DNA of 64,000 nt from BOKV01 sp041397525 (lineage in GTDB: Bacteria; Pseudomonadota; Alphaproteobacteria; Rhizobiales; Rhizobiaceae). This document shows, piece after piece, positions 52,964-61,847 of the stretch. Each line of letters opens with the position of its first letter. Position 1 is the first letter of the stretch. A model generated the notes under the pieces. The model did not search any database and had not been told where the DNA came from. It was given only the letters and a program-made list of their open reading frames with translations. Where the stretch lies: assembly GCA_041397525.1 (NCBI GenBank), contig JAWKWL010000001.1, forward strand, positions 186,001 to 250,000, read 5' to 3'. The position numbers and the translations under genes are program-made.

Positions 52964-54484
52964 CTACCTCACTTGCGTGTCATGCATGTCATGGTCGGTT
53001 TCGGGTTCATGAGCGCGAAATTCCCTGATCATGGTCCTGACATGCAAGGCAATGACGAAAATGATAGCAGCAAAAAGCAGTGCCGCGATGGGACGGTCGA
53101 TGAAATCCAGGGGCTCTCGCACCCTGGCCATTGAGCTTCGGAGTTTCACTTCCATAATATTGCCGAGGACCATGCCGAGAATGATCGGCACGACCGGAAG
53201 GTTGAGCCGTTTCAACACCAGTCCGAGCACGCCGAAGCCGGCAGCAATGGCGCAGTCGGTTGCGGAATTGCGCAAGGAATAGACTCCGACAAATCCCAGC
53301 ACCAGCACCAGAATGCCGAGAAACCTCGTCGGTACCTGGATGATCTTCATCAGCATGTTGGTGGAGAATGCGAGGAAGCCCATCACCAGCAGGTTCAGGA
53401 TGATCATCGACATGTAGAGCGCATAGACGAAGTCCATCTGGTTCTGGAACAATTGCGGGCCCGGAACCACGTTGTGGACATAAAACACCGACAGCATCAT
53501 CGCAGTCAGCGCTTCGCCGGGAATGCCGAGGGCCAGAAGCGGGATCATGGCAGCTGGCGGCACGGCATTGTTTGAGGCCTCCGAGGCAATCAGTCCTTCC
53601 GGCGAGCCCTTGCCGAACAATTCTGGTGTCTTCGATGTCTTTTGCGCATAGGTGTATGACAGGAATTGCGCGGTAAACTCACCAACACCCGGGATGATGC
53701 CCATCAGCACTCCGAAGCCTGATGAAACGGTTGCAACCCGTTTGTTTTGCCACAGCTCCGTCATGCCATGCATGGGTGAGCCGTCAAGGCGCTGCGCGCG
53801 CGGGCTCTCATCCTTTTCCAGAAGCAGCAGGAATGCCTGGCTCAAGGCAAAAAGCCCCAATACCACCACGATCAGGTTGATGCCCGAGGTAAGCCAGCTC
53901 TGGCCAAAGGTGAAACGCGGCGTATAACTCACCGGGTCCAGCCCGATCGTGTTGAGCAGAATTCCGAATGCTGCCAGCATGCCCGCGGCATAGACCTGTC
54001 CACGATGAGCGAAGATCACCAGGATGATTCCCAGCAGGGCCGCCAGGAAAATTTCGCGGCTGCCAAACATTGGCGCGACCCATGCCAGCACCGGCGACAG
54101 CAGGATCAGGCACAAAATGCCCAGTACACCGCCATAGAACGAAGCGGAATATGCCAGCGAAACCGCCCGGCGCGCCTCCCCCTTCACAGTCATCGGATAG
54201 CCGTCATAGGTCGACAGTGCATTCACGGCTGTACCTGGCGTATTGATCAGCACTGCTGGCAGCGCACCGCCATACATCGAGGAACCATAGATGCCGAGCA
54301 GCATCGTCAACCCGACAATCGGCTCCATCGAAAAGGTTGCCGGCAGCAGGATCGCGATTGCAACAGCCGCACCGACGCCGGGAATGGCACCAATGATAAC
54401 GCCACCCACCGACCCGACCAGAAGTGCCATCAGCACGTCCCACCGGGCCAGAAGTTGAAGCCCGCCCAAGAGATCCGCTATCAT
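52964..54484 (-). CDS. tctA: Tripartite tricarboxylate transporter, large membrane subunit
   Basis: The 506-residue protein has about twelve helices and TctA signatures: IIGAIPGVGAAVAIAILLP near residue 35, GSSMYGGALPAVLINTPGT near residue 68, and a second Gly/Pro motif GIIPGVGEFTAQFLSYT near residue 260, followed by FGKGSPEGLIASEASNNA. It forms the transport channel with TctB and uses TctC as binding protein. The ATG at 54484 is preferred over TTG 54490. It begins 10 bases after tctB. Confidence 0.92.
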   Translation of the reverse strand: MIADLLGGLQLLARWDVLMALLVGSVGGVIIGAIPGVGAAVAIAILLPATFSMEPIVGLTMLLGIYGSSMYGGALPAVLINTPGTAVNALSTYDGYPMTVKGEARRAVSLAYSASFYGGVLGILCLILLSPVLAWVAPMFGSREIFLAALLGIILVIFAHRGQVYAAGMLAAFGILLNTIGLDPVSYTPRFTFGQSWLTSGINLIVVVLGLFALSQAFLLLLEKDESPRAQRLDGSPMHGMTELWQNKRVATVSSGFGVLMGIIPGVGEFTAQFLSYTYAQKTSKTPELFGKGSPEGLIASEASNNAVPPAAMIPLLALGIPGEALTAMMLSVFYVHNVVPGPQLFQNQMDFVYALYMSMIILNLLVMGFLAFSTNMLMKIIQVPTRFLGILVLVLGFVGVYSLRNSATDCAIAAGFGVLGLVLKRLNLPVVPIILGMVLGNIMEVKLRSSMARVREPLDFIDRPIAALLFAAIIFVIALHVRTMIREFRAHEPETDHDMHDTQVR

Positions 54485-54494
54485 CGCCAAGCCC

Positions 54495-55064
54495 CTAGAA
54501 GTAGTTGATCATGAAGGCACGCAAAGCCTGTGGCAGGCCCTCGTAGATTGCGCCGCCCGGTATCTTGACTTGCAGAAGTGTTTTGAAGACCACGACGATG
54601 ACAACAGCCGCAAAGGCCGCGAGCAATAACGCTCTTGTGTCGCGATAGCCCGCCCGCAGCGCGAGGCCGACACACACCAGCAGGGTTGAAGCCAGATAGC
54701 CCAGATGAGGAACCACAAAGACATAGGCCATGAACCATATGGCGTATTCAAGCGACCTGACCCAGAACCAGACTTCGCCCCAGCGCCCGGCAATACGGGG
54801 CGAGCAGGCTGATCCAATCAGGTGAAGCGTGGAAAACACGACCATCAGCCATACAGCCACACTGGGCCAGAATGGCGCCTGGGCAAACAGCTTGCCGCCG
54901 TCCTTCCATGTTGTCTGGCTGCCCAGTTGCGTAAGCAGAAAGACTGAAAAGACCACGAACAACCAGGCAAACACGATGTCGCCCGGTCGGCGGAACCGTT
55001 TGAACAGCGCCTTGAGCGTAACGATCCTGGCGGATATGGCAGTCTTGTTGGTTCTGGCAGTCAT
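54495..55064 (-). CDS. tctB: Tripartite tricarboxylate transporter, small membrane subunit
   Basis: The 189-residue protein has four to five hydrophobic segments and the length expected for TctB. Sequence conservation in this family is low, so the call rests on topology and on its place between tctC and tctA. The N-terminus is basic and cytosolic. Start at 55064. Confidence 0.85.
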   Translation of the reverse strand: MTARTNKTAISARIVTLKALFKRFRRPGDIVFAWLFVVFSVFLLTQLGSQTTWKDGGKLFAQAPFWPSVAVWLMVVFSTLHLIGSACSPRIAGRWGEVWFWVRSLEYAIWFMAYVFVVPHLGYLASTLLVCVGLALRAGYRDTRALLLAAFAAVVIVVVFKTLLQVKIPGGAIYEGLPQALRAFMINYF

Positions 55065-55086
55065 ATTCCACCTGCACTCGTCAGTG

Positions 55087-55116
55087 CAGCGGGCACCGTT
55101 TCCCCGGCGCCCGCTG
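55087..55116 (-). repeat. Hairpin between tctC and tctB
   Basis: Perfect 8-bp arms (55087-55094 and 55109-55116) with a 14-base loop that can pair further. There is no U-tract. Such intercistronic hairpins commonly keep more mRNA of the binding protein than of the membrane subunits. Confidence 0.6.
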
Positions 55117-55129
55117 TCAGGGATTCAGC

Positions 55130-56074
55130 TCAATTTGCGATCGCCTTGTTGACGGCGGCAACTGTTTCCTTGTCGCTTTCGATCTGGGCTTTTGCCGCGT
55201 CTGCGTCCTCCCAGTAGACAAGCGCGCCAGTTTCCTGTGCGAGCTTCTTCGCGCGGTCGGAAGCCATCGTCTTCTTTGCCACTGCAATGATCTTTTCGCG
55301 CACATCAGCGGGCGTGTCCTTTTTGACGAACAAGCCGTTCCACAACGCCACGTTCAGTTTGGGCACGATCTCACCGACTGTTGGTGTGTTCGGGATCAGT
55401 GGAATACGCTCACCGCCGATCGAGGCCAGAACCTTCACCTTGTCGAGGCAAGGCAGAATGAGTTGCAGGGTCGTGTTGATGACATCAACATCGCCTGACG
55501 CGAGTGTGTTGCAGTCAAGCGCATCAAACGCGGCGTCAGAAGCGAAGGCAAAGCCCTTTTCCTTGGCCAGCGCGAAGGTAACCTTGGTCGGAATGAGCGG
55601 CGCACCAAAATGGCCAAGCGCCACGTCATTGCTTTTTGCATGTTCAGCAAGGCCGTCAATGTCATTGTATGGCGCATCAGCGCTGACCGCGATCACGAAC
55701 GGATAGGTCAGGAAAATCCCCAGCGGATCAAACGGATCGGGGTTGAGTTCGGGAATTCCCACATTGGGGCCGACCACCGGCACGGCGATGATGAACGAGC
55801 CGATCGTGTAGCCATCCGCTGATGCATTGGCAACTTCAACAGCACCGGGGAACGGACCGCCTCCTCCGCCGGGCTTGTTCACGACAGCTGCTGCTACGCC
55901 ATATTCGGTCTGGAAATCCTCGGCAATCATGCGGGTAAGAACGTCTTCCAGGTCACCGGGAGGCCACGGCACAATGAACTGCACCGGCTTGTCAGGATAT
56001 TCCGCCGAGGCGGGTGCGCACATCGCGGCTGTGGCCATTGCTGCGGCCAGCGCGATCTTCATCACGGTTTTCAT
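55130..56074 (-). CDS. tctC: Periplasmic substrate-binding protein of the TTT transporter
   Basis: The 314-residue protein has a signal peptide ending in APASA near residue 24 and then the TctC/Bug fold: YPDKPVQFIVPWPPG, VNKPGGGGG near residue 66 and the second-lobe segment IPNTPTVGE. Where many relatives read PGGSTD at the ligand loop this one reads PGDLED, which may mark its ligand type. As first gene of the operon it is divergent from the IclR regulator, so the substrate it binds is probably the inducer's parent compound. The identity of that compound is unknown. Confidence 0.9.
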   Translation of the reverse strand: MKTVMKIALAAAMATAAMCAPASAEYPDKPVQFIVPWPPGDLEDVLTRMIAEDFQTEYGVAAAVVNKPGGGGGPFPGAVEVANASADGYTIGSFIIAVPVVGPNVGIPELNPDPFDPLGIFLTYPFVIAVSADAPYNDIDGLAEHAKSNDVALGHFGAPLIPTKVTFALAKEKGFAFASDAAFDALDCNTLASGDVDVINTTLQLILPCLDKVKVLASIGGERIPLIPNTPTVGEIVPKLNVALWNGLFVKKDTPADVREKIIAVAKKTMASDRAKKLAQETGALVYWEDADAAKAQIESDKETVAAVNKAIAN

Positions 56075-56092
56075 GAATTCCCTCCGTTTGTC

Positions 56093-56109
56093 GGTTCATT
56101 ATTTGAACC
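56093..56109 (-). promoter_or_regulatory. Candidate IclR operator 1 (palindrome)
   Basis: A perfect palindrome GGTTCA-TTATT-TGAACC lies 19 bases before the tctC start, downstream of the likely promoter. It is a plausible repressor site for the divergent IclR-type protein. Confidence 0.5.
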
Positions 56110-56130
56110 ATCGTTGCATTTTTTAGCTTG

Positions 56131-56153
56131 ATATGTTAATCATATGCTGTCAA
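56131..56153 (-). promoter_or_regulatory. tctC promoter with embedded palindrome
   Basis: In the leftward direction a consensus -35 box TTGACA occupies 56153-56148. Directly inside the spacer lies a perfect palindrome ATATG-TTAAT-CATAT (56131-56145). A -10 box is less clear (around 56125-56130). The layout suggests a regulator site that overlaps RNA polymerase binding. Confidence 0.5.
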
Positions 56154-56208
56154 TCTTTTTTTGAGGCATCAATGCCCGTCAGTTTTGCCTTTTAGTGCTG
56201 GATGAGCC

Positions 56209-57012
56209 ATGTCGACCGTCGAGAAAGCCATGGAACTGTTGAATCATTTCTCGCTCGACAGGCCTGAGATCGGCCTGTCGGAGTTTCATCGTCTGCTCAA
56301 ACGCGACAAGGCGACAACCTTCCGGCACCTCAAGGCCTTGCAGAATGTCGGCCTGCTTGAACAGGATGAAGAGACCCAGCGATATCGTATTGGCCCTGCT
56401 GTCCTGAGGCTCGCGCATCAACGAGAAATCACCATGCCGCGCCGCGCGGGTGTTCGTGCGGTGCTGCCGCAGCTTGCGGCAGCAACAGGCGAGACCGCCC
56501 ATGCCTCCTTGTTTGAAGGCGCGCAACTTCTGACACTTGCGCATCATGAGGCATCCCTGCACAGCAACAGGGTCGTGATGAACGACGCCATCCTGCCACT
56601 TCATGCAACCGGCTCCGGCCATGTCGTTCTGGCTTTTGGCGACGACAACTTGCGAAAGCTGGCAATCAGCAAGATGACCCGCTTCACCGAGCATACGGTC
56701 GTGAGCGAGGAACAACTTGCCATCCAGTTGGAATCGACAAGGCGAACCGGCTTCGGCGTCTCGATCGAAGGCTATGAAAGCGGCGTTCATGGTATCGCCG
56801 CACCGCTGTTTGATCATTCCGGCAAGGTGGCAGGATCGGTTGCAGTTGCTTGCGTCGCATCACGCATGACCCCGGAACTTGAATCGACCATAAAACAAGA
56901 ACTGGTATCGGCAGCAACAAGGATCACGCGGAGCTGGGGCGGAACAATTCCCGATGCACTCGAACACGCATGGGGTGACCTCGGCAAGGATGCAAGATCA
57001 AGCCGGAACTGA
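56209..57012 (+). CDS. IclR family transcriptional regulator
   Basis: The 267-residue protein has an N-terminal winged helix (AMELLNHFSLDRPEIGLSEF, then RDKATTFRHLKALQNVGLLEQD near residue 35) and a C-terminal IclR effector domain with LPLHATGSGHVVLAF near residue 130 and GFGVSIEGYESGVHGIAAP near residue 180. It is divergent from the tct operon across 134 bases holding two palindromes, so it probably controls that operon and perhaps the aminotransferase that follows it. The inducer is unknown. Confidence 0.9.
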   Translation: MSTVEKAMELLNHFSLDRPEIGLSEFHRLLKRDKATTFRHLKALQNVGLLEQDEETQRYRIGPAVLRLAHQREITMPRRAGVRAVLPQLAAATGETAHASLFEGAQLLTLAHHEASLHSNRVVMNDAILPLHATGSGHVVLAFGDDNLRKLAISKMTRFTEHTVVSEEQLAIQLESTRRTGFGVSIEGYESGVHGIAAPLFDHSGKVAGSVAVACVASRMTPELESTIKQELVSAATRITRSWGGTIPDALEHAWGDLGKDARSSRN

Positions 57013-57054
57013 CCCAGGACACCGCACAACAGACACCACAAGCAAGAGGCACAC

Positions 57055-58419
57055 GTGAAAGACTCCAATTTTCTGAAGGAAAACAACGCCCGCCACATGT
57101 GGCATCCGATGGCACATCCCGCCGACAGCATGGCCAATCCGCCCGCCATCATCGTCGCTGGCAACGGCGTTCACATCACCGACATCAACGGACATGAAGT
57201 GCTCGATGCCGTAGGTGGATTGTGGAATGTCAATCTCGGCTTTTCCTGCGAACCGGTGAAACAGGCCATTGCCCGCCAGCTTGACGTGCTGCCCTATTAC
57301 TCGACCTTTCGCGGCACCACCAATGACGCGATCATCGAATTGTCGTGGGAACTCTCGCAATTTTTCGCTCCCGACGGTCTGAGCCGCGCATTCTACACTT
57401 CCGGCGGGTCGGACAGCGTCGAAACCGCACTGCGCCTTGCACGCCAGTATCACAAGATACGCGGTGAAGAAGGACGGGTGAAATATTTCAGCCTGAAGAA
57501 GGGTTATCACGGGACCCACTTTGGTGGTGCGTCCGTCAATGGCAACGCCAATTTCCGCACCCAGTATGAACCCTTGATGCCCGGCTGCTTCCATGTTCCC
57601 GCCCCCTATGCCTACCGCAATCCGTTCAACGAGACCGATCCGGCAAAACTTGCGCAATTGTGCGCGGCAGCTTTCGAGGATGAAATAGCTTTCCAGGGTG
57701 CAAAGACCATTGCCGCCTTCATCATGGAACCGGTATTGGGTGCAGGCGGCGTGATCCCTCCGCACGAAAGCTTCATGCCCATGATACGCGAAATCTGTGA
57801 CCGTAACGGTATCCTGCTGATCGCAGACGAGGTGATTACCGCCTTCGGCCGGACCGGTGCCTGGTCAGGGTCCCGGCTTTGGGGCGTGAAGCCGGACATG
57901 ATGTGCACGGCCAAGGCGATCACCAATGGCTATTTTCCGTTTGGAGCTGTCATGCTGAGTGAAAAGGTTGTCGATGTATTTGAAAACGACAAGACGGGAG
58001 CTGCCGCGATTGGTCACGGCTACACCTATTCCGGTCATCCTGTAGGTGCCGCCGCAGCGATTGCCTGCCTGGCGGAAACCAGGCGTCTGGACGTGGCGTC
58101 AAACGCAGCCAAACGCGGAGCAGAACTCTTTGCCGGCGTCAGTGCCCTCAAGGAAAAATACGAACTTGTCGGCGATGTACGAGGCGGCCATGGCCTGATG
58201 ACGGCGATTGAGCTGGTTTCCGACCGCGCCCGCAAGACACCCGTCGACAAGGCAACACCCTTGGCCTTGCAGGAAGCTGTCTACCGCAATGGCGTAATGG
58301 TCAGGGTTTCCGGGCCCAATGTCATCATGTCTCCACCGCTGGTTCTGACCGCAGATGATGTCGCCAAAATCCTCGATGCCCTGGATGCCGGTTTTGCAGC
58401 CATGCAGGCAATCCACTGA
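57055..58419 (+). CDS. Class III omega-aminotransferase
   Basis: The 454-residue PLP enzyme shows ARHMWHPMAHP at its start (typical of omega-amino acid:pyruvate transaminases), VGGLWNVNLGF, FYTSGGSDSVETALRLAR near residue 115, HGTHFGGASVNG, the PLP Asp in LIADEVITAFGRTG near residue 258 and the Schiff-base Lys in CTAKAITNGYFPFGA near residue 287. A taurine:pyruvate transaminase would fit the xsc module 11 kb away, but polyamine or aromatic-amine transamination is equally open. Start is a GTG at 57055 with AGAGG. It is 42 bases after the IclR gene. Confidence 0.85.
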   Translation: MKDSNFLKENNARHMWHPMAHPADSMANPPAIIVAGNGVHITDINGHEVLDAVGGLWNVNLGFSCEPVKQAIARQLDVLPYYSTFRGTTNDAIIELSWELSQFFAPDGLSRAFYTSGGSDSVETALRLARQYHKIRGEEGRVKYFSLKKGYHGTHFGGASVNGNANFRTQYEPLMPGCFHVPAPYAYRNPFNETDPAKLAQLCAAAFEDEIAFQGAKTIAAFIMEPVLGAGGVIPPHESFMPMIREICDRNGILLIADEVITAFGRTGAWSGSRLWGVKPDMMCTAKAITNGYFPFGAVMLSEKVVDVFENDKTGAAAIGHGYTYSGHPVGAAAAIACLAETRRLDVASNAAKRGAELFAGVSALKEKYELVGDVRGGHGLMTAIELVSDRARKTPVDKATPLALQEAVYRNGVMVRVSGPNVIMSPPLVLTADDVAKILDALDAGFAAMQAIH

Positions 58420-58466
58420 AAACTTCAACGGCCCGCAATCGGGAACGAGCCGAAAAAGGAAATTTG

Positions 58467-59345
58467 ATGAACGAGACACAGCTTGCCGGTGACAATTGGG
58501 TAGCGCTTCTGGGCACCAAGGGTGGGCCGGCCATTCGCCCCGGTTCCACCATGCCGACCTCGAACCTGCTTTGTCTTGATGGTCAGCGCATCGTCGTTGA
58601 CTGCGGCCTTGGCGTAACCCGCAACCTCACCCTGCAGGGAATGCAGTTGCGCGACCTGTCGCTGATCTTTGTCACCCACATGCATTCCGACCATTACCTT
58701 GAACTTGGTCCGCTCCTTCACACCGCCTGGACTGCCGGCTTGAAGACACCAGTCTCCGTATACGGTCCGCAAGGTCTGCATGAATACTGGAACGCATTCC
58801 TGCTTTCGATGAAGGCGGATATCGACCTTCGCATCCAGGACGAAGGCCGCCCCGATTTGCGGGATCTCGTCACATTTGAAACTATCAACGAAGGCCGCGT
58901 TTGCGAAAGGCACGGCATTGCAGTCGATGCAATCCGCAACGAACATCCGCCGCTGGTTGAAACATTCGCGTTGCGCTTTACCGGTTCGACCCGCAAGGTC
59001 GTCTTTTCAGGCGACACCACTTATTTCCCGCCACTGATCGATTTTGCCCGCGGCGCTGATTTGCTGATTCACGAAGCGATGCTGGAAGAAGCCCTGGCAC
59101 CGCTGATGGCACGAATCGGCAATGGCGACGACCGGCTGATGAAACACTGGCTGCGCTCACACACTTTTGCCTCGGACGCGGCAAGAATTGCCACAGCGGC
59201 CGACGTCAAAAACCTGGCGCTCAACCACCTTATCCCTTCTGATGATCCCGATTTTACCGTCGAACACTGGCTTGAGGCGGTGAAACCGAATTGGTCCGGA
59301 GAATTTCATCTCGGGCGGGACGGCTTGCGGATAGGTCTTGATTGA
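58467..59345 (+). CDS. Metallo-beta-lactamase-fold hydrolase
   Basis: The 292-residue protein has the zinc site THMHSDHYLELG near residue 70 and further ligands in FSGDTTYF near residue 182 and LNHLIP near residue 252. The overall pattern is closest to RNase Z/arylsulfatase-like MBL proteins (THxHxDH with a conserved GDT). Here it may hydrolyse a lactone, ester or similar catabolic intermediate. ATG 58467 follows AAGGA; TTG 58464 is adjacent. It lies 47 bases after the aminotransferase and is convergent with hpaR. Confidence 0.82.
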   Translation: MNETQLAGDNWVALLGTKGGPAIRPGSTMPTSNLLCLDGQRIVVDCGLGVTRNLTLQGMQLRDLSLIFVTHMHSDHYLELGPLLHTAWTAGLKTPVSVYGPQGLHEYWNAFLLSMKADIDLRIQDEGRPDLRDLVTFETINEGRVCERHGIAVDAIRNEHPPLVETFALRFTGSTRKVVFSGDTTYFPPLIDFARGADLLIHEAMLEEALAPLMARIGNGDDRLMKHWLRSHTFASDAARIATAADVKNLALNHLIPSDDPDFTVEHWLEAVKPNWSGEFHLGRDGLRIGLD

Positions 59346-59365
59346 GCGAATGGCGCAAGGCGGTA

Positions 59366-59830
59366 TCACAGCTTGAGGGCGCGTAGTTCTTCCAGCAGAT
59401 CAAGCAATTGATCGAGTTTCTCGCGGCCATAAAGCCCCTCCAGTCTGCCGAAGATTTCGGCGTTCTGCGCTGCATGGTCCGCAATCAGCTGCCTGCCACT
59501 GCCGGAAATCGAGACCATGGACTTGCGCCGGTCGTCCTTGTCGGTTCGACGTGTCACATAGCCCTCCTTTTCCATGTTTCGCAAAATCCTGGTCAGGCTT
59601 GGCAATTGCAGGCAGGCAGCCTTGGCAATTGCCGTCTGCTCGATCTCGCCGCTTTCCTCGATCACGCGCAACACCCGCCATTGCTGTTCGCTGACATTGC
59701 TCTTTTGCAGCATGTCGCGAACCGGGCCCATAACCGCTTCACGCGCACGCAAAAGCGCAATGGGCAATGACCGGGAAGTCGGGCCAAACGCAGCCCTGTT
59801 GATGCGGTGATCAGAATCTTTTTCGCTCAT
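59366..59830 (-). CDS. hpaR: Homoprotocatechuate operon repressor, MarR family
   Basis: The protein of about 154 residues is a MarR-type dimeric winged helix (SEQQWRVLRVIEESGEIEQTAIAKAACLQLPSLTRILRNMEKEGYVTRR, given in pieces; wing in RTDKDDRRKSMVSIS). Its place divergent from hpaF identifies it as HpaR, which represses the meta-cleavage genes until the aromatic acid binds. Start at 59830 or 59839. The 94-base gap to hpaF should hold its operators. Confidence 0.88.
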   Translation of the reverse strand: MSEKDSDHRINRAAFGPTSRSLPIALLRAREAVMGPVRDMLQKSNVSEQQWRVLRVIEESGEIEQTAIAKAACLQLPSLTRILRNMEKEGYVTRRTDKDDRRKSMVSISGSGRQLIADHAAQNAEIFGRLEGLYGREKLDQLLDLLEELRALKL

Positions 59831-59900
59831 GGTGCACATATCGGCATTTTCGAAGCGATGCTCAACCCATTTCGGGCATGAAAATATTACTTAACAAAGC

Positions 59901-59918
59901 AATTAAACCGTGGTAATT
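59901..59918. promoter_or_regulatory. Candidate HpaR operator
   Basis: An AATTA-N8-TAATT inverted repeat lies just before the hpaF start in the hpaR-hpaF divergent region, which is AT-rich from about 59880. A repressor here could block both promoters. The site is inferred from symmetry and position only. Confidence 0.35.
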
Positions 59919-59924
59919 CGGATT

Positions 59925-60317
59925 ATGCCACACTTTCAAATAGACTACTCGAAAAACCTCGAAAACCGGCTCGACATCGCTGGGCTTTGCCGCGAAATTC
60001 GTGACGCCGCTGCTGAGACCGGTGTGTTTCCCCTTGCCGGTATCCGGGTTCGAGCCATCGCGTGTGATCATTGGGTCATCGCCGACGGCAATCGGGACCA
60101 CGCCTTTCTTGACATTTCCGTGAGGCTTCGCGCTGGACGCTCACTGGAAACCCGCAAACAGGCGACCGCCCAGATTTTTGCTGCAGCCGAAGCCTTTTGT
60201 GCACAGGTGATGGAATCGTCATCTTTCATGCTGTCCCTGGAAATGCGCGACATCGATCCTGAACTGAGCCCGAAGGCCAGCTCCATCCGAAGATATCTTG
60301 CCGGAGACCAAGCATGA
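59925..60317 (+). CDS. hpaF: 5-carboxymethyl-2-hydroxymuconate delta-isomerase
   Basis: CHMI isomerises the ring-cleavage product of homoprotocatechuate after its oxidation. The 130-residue protein begins Met-Pro-His; after Met removal the N-terminal Pro is the catalytic base of this tautomerase-superfamily enzyme, which fixes the ATG at 59925 and excludes a GTG 15 bases upstream. Other matches are IRVRAIACDHWVIADG near residue 40 and HAFLDISVRLRAGR. It ends in an ATGA overlap with hpaE. Confidence 0.9.
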   Translation: MPHFQIDYSKNLENRLDIAGLCREIRDAAAETGVFPLAGIRVRAIACDHWVIADGNRDHAFLDISVRLRAGRSLETRKQATAQIFAAAEAFCAQVMESSSFMLSLEMRDIDPELSPKASSIRRYLAGDQA

Positions 60318-61825
60318 GCGACCTGCAAACACGCCTTGCCCAACTGGAAGGCCATCTCTCCCGTTTTCGGGAGACCGGCATCCTCAACCTCATCGGGGGA
60401 AAAAGTGTTGGCGCCAACTCCGGCACAAGTTTCGAGACACGCTCACCGGTCGATGAAAGTCTGATAGCTTCGGTCGCCAGCGGCGATGCGTCAGATATCG
60501 ATACTGCCGCCAAAGCCGCCAAGGCAGCCTTTCCAGTCTGGGCAGCCATGGACGGTGACAAGCGCAAGGCAATCCTGCACAAGATCGCGGACGCCATTGT
60601 CCGGCGTGCCGATGAAATTGCCATATGCGAGTGCTGGGATACGGGCCAGGCATGGCGCTTCATGTCAAAGGCAGCACTTCGCGGCGCGGAGAACTTCCGG
60701 TTTTTTGCTGACATGGCTCCTTCTGCGCGCGATGGCCAGTCCCTGCCCTCGCCCAACCACCTGAATGTGACATCGCGTTCGCCAATCGGTCCCGTCGGGG
60801 TCATTACGCCGTGGAACACACCATTCATGCTGTCGACCTGGAAGATCGCACCAGCACTTGCCGCTGGCTGCACGGTCGTCCACAAACCCGCTGAATTCTC
60901 GCCCCTCACTGCACGGCTTCTCGCCGAAATCTGCCACGATGCAGGCCTTCCCGATGGCGTCCTCAACCTCGTCAACGGTTTTGGCGAGACTGCCGGCAAA
61001 GCCTTGACCGAGCATCCTGACATCAAGGCCATCGCCTTTGTCGGTGAAAGCCGCACCGGCTCGATGATCATGAAACAGGGTGCTGACACGCTCAAGCGCG
61101 TACACTTTGAACTCGGCGGCAAAAATCCCGTCATCGTGTTCGATGACTGCGATATCGAGCGCGCCCTCGATGCCGTCGTTTTCATGATTTACTCACTCAA
61201 TGGCGAACGCTGCACCTCCTCGTCGCGGCTGCTGGTGCAAGATACCATCGCTGACGAGTTTCATGCCCGCCTCGCTGCCCGGGTCCGCAATCTGAAGGTC
61301 GGACATCCCCTCGACAATGCAACCGAAATCGGCCCGCTCATCCACAAGACCCATTTCGACAAGGTGCTGTCCTATGTCGAAATCGGGAAAGAGGACGGTG
61401 CAACGCTCGCTGAAGGCGGCACCCGTGTCGGCGATAAGGGTTGGTTTGTTCGCCCGACGCTTTTCACCGATGCGGCGAGTTCAATGCGCATTGCCCAGGA
61501 AGAGGTCTTTGGCCCGTTCCTGACATCAATCACCTTTGGCGATGAAGCCGAGGCCCTGGCGATTGCCAATGACGTGCAATATGGCCTGACCGGCTATCTG
61601 TGGACCAGCGATGTCACCCGTGCCTTGCGTTTTTCCAATGCGCTGGAAGCCGGCATGATCTGGGTGAATTCGGAAAATGTGCGTCACTTGCCAACCCCGT
61701 TCGGCGGCGTAAAGGCAAGCGGTATCGGCCGCGACGGCGGCAATTGGTCCTTCGAATTCTACATGGAACAGAAGAATATCGCCTTTGCGTTGGGTCAACA
61801 CAGTATCCAGCAGTTGGGCGTATGA
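60314..61825 (+). CDS. hpaE: 5-carboxymethyl-2-hydroxymuconate semialdehyde dehydrogenase
   Basis: HpaE oxidises the semialdehyde from HpaD with NAD. The 503-residue protein has the ALDH motifs TPWNTPFMLSTWKIAPALA near residue 168, KPAEFSPLTA, the catalytic Glu in FELGGKNPVIVF near residue 265 and the catalytic Cys in NGERCTSSSRLL near residue 302. The acidic-substrate family reading and the gene order hpaF-E-D support the specific name. Confidence 0.92.
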   Translation: MSDLQTRLAQLEGHLSRFRETGILNLIGGKSVGANSGTSFETRSPVDESLIASVASGDASDIDTAAKAAKAAFPVWAAMDGDKRKAILHKIADAIVRRADEIAICECWDTGQAWRFMSKAALRGAENFRFFADMAPSARDGQSLPSPNHLNVTSRSPIGPVGVITPWNTPFMLSTWKIAPALAAGCTVVHKPAEFSPLTARLLAEICHDAGLPDGVLNLVNGFGETAGKALTEHPDIKAIAFVGESRTGSMIMKQGADTLKRVHFELGGKNPVIVFDDCDIERALDAVVFMIYSLNGERCTSSSRLLVQDTIADEFHARLAARVRNLKVGHPLDNATEIGPLIHKTHFDKVLSYVEIGKEDGATLAEGGTRVGDKGWFVRPTLFTDAASSMRIAQEEVFGPFLTSITFGDEAEALAIANDVQYGLTGYLWTSDVTRALRFSNALEAGMIWVNSENVRHLPTPFGGVKASGIGRDGGNWSFEFYMEQKNIAFALGQHSIQQLGV

Positions 61826-61847
61826 ACAAATTCCGGGAGAAGACGCA

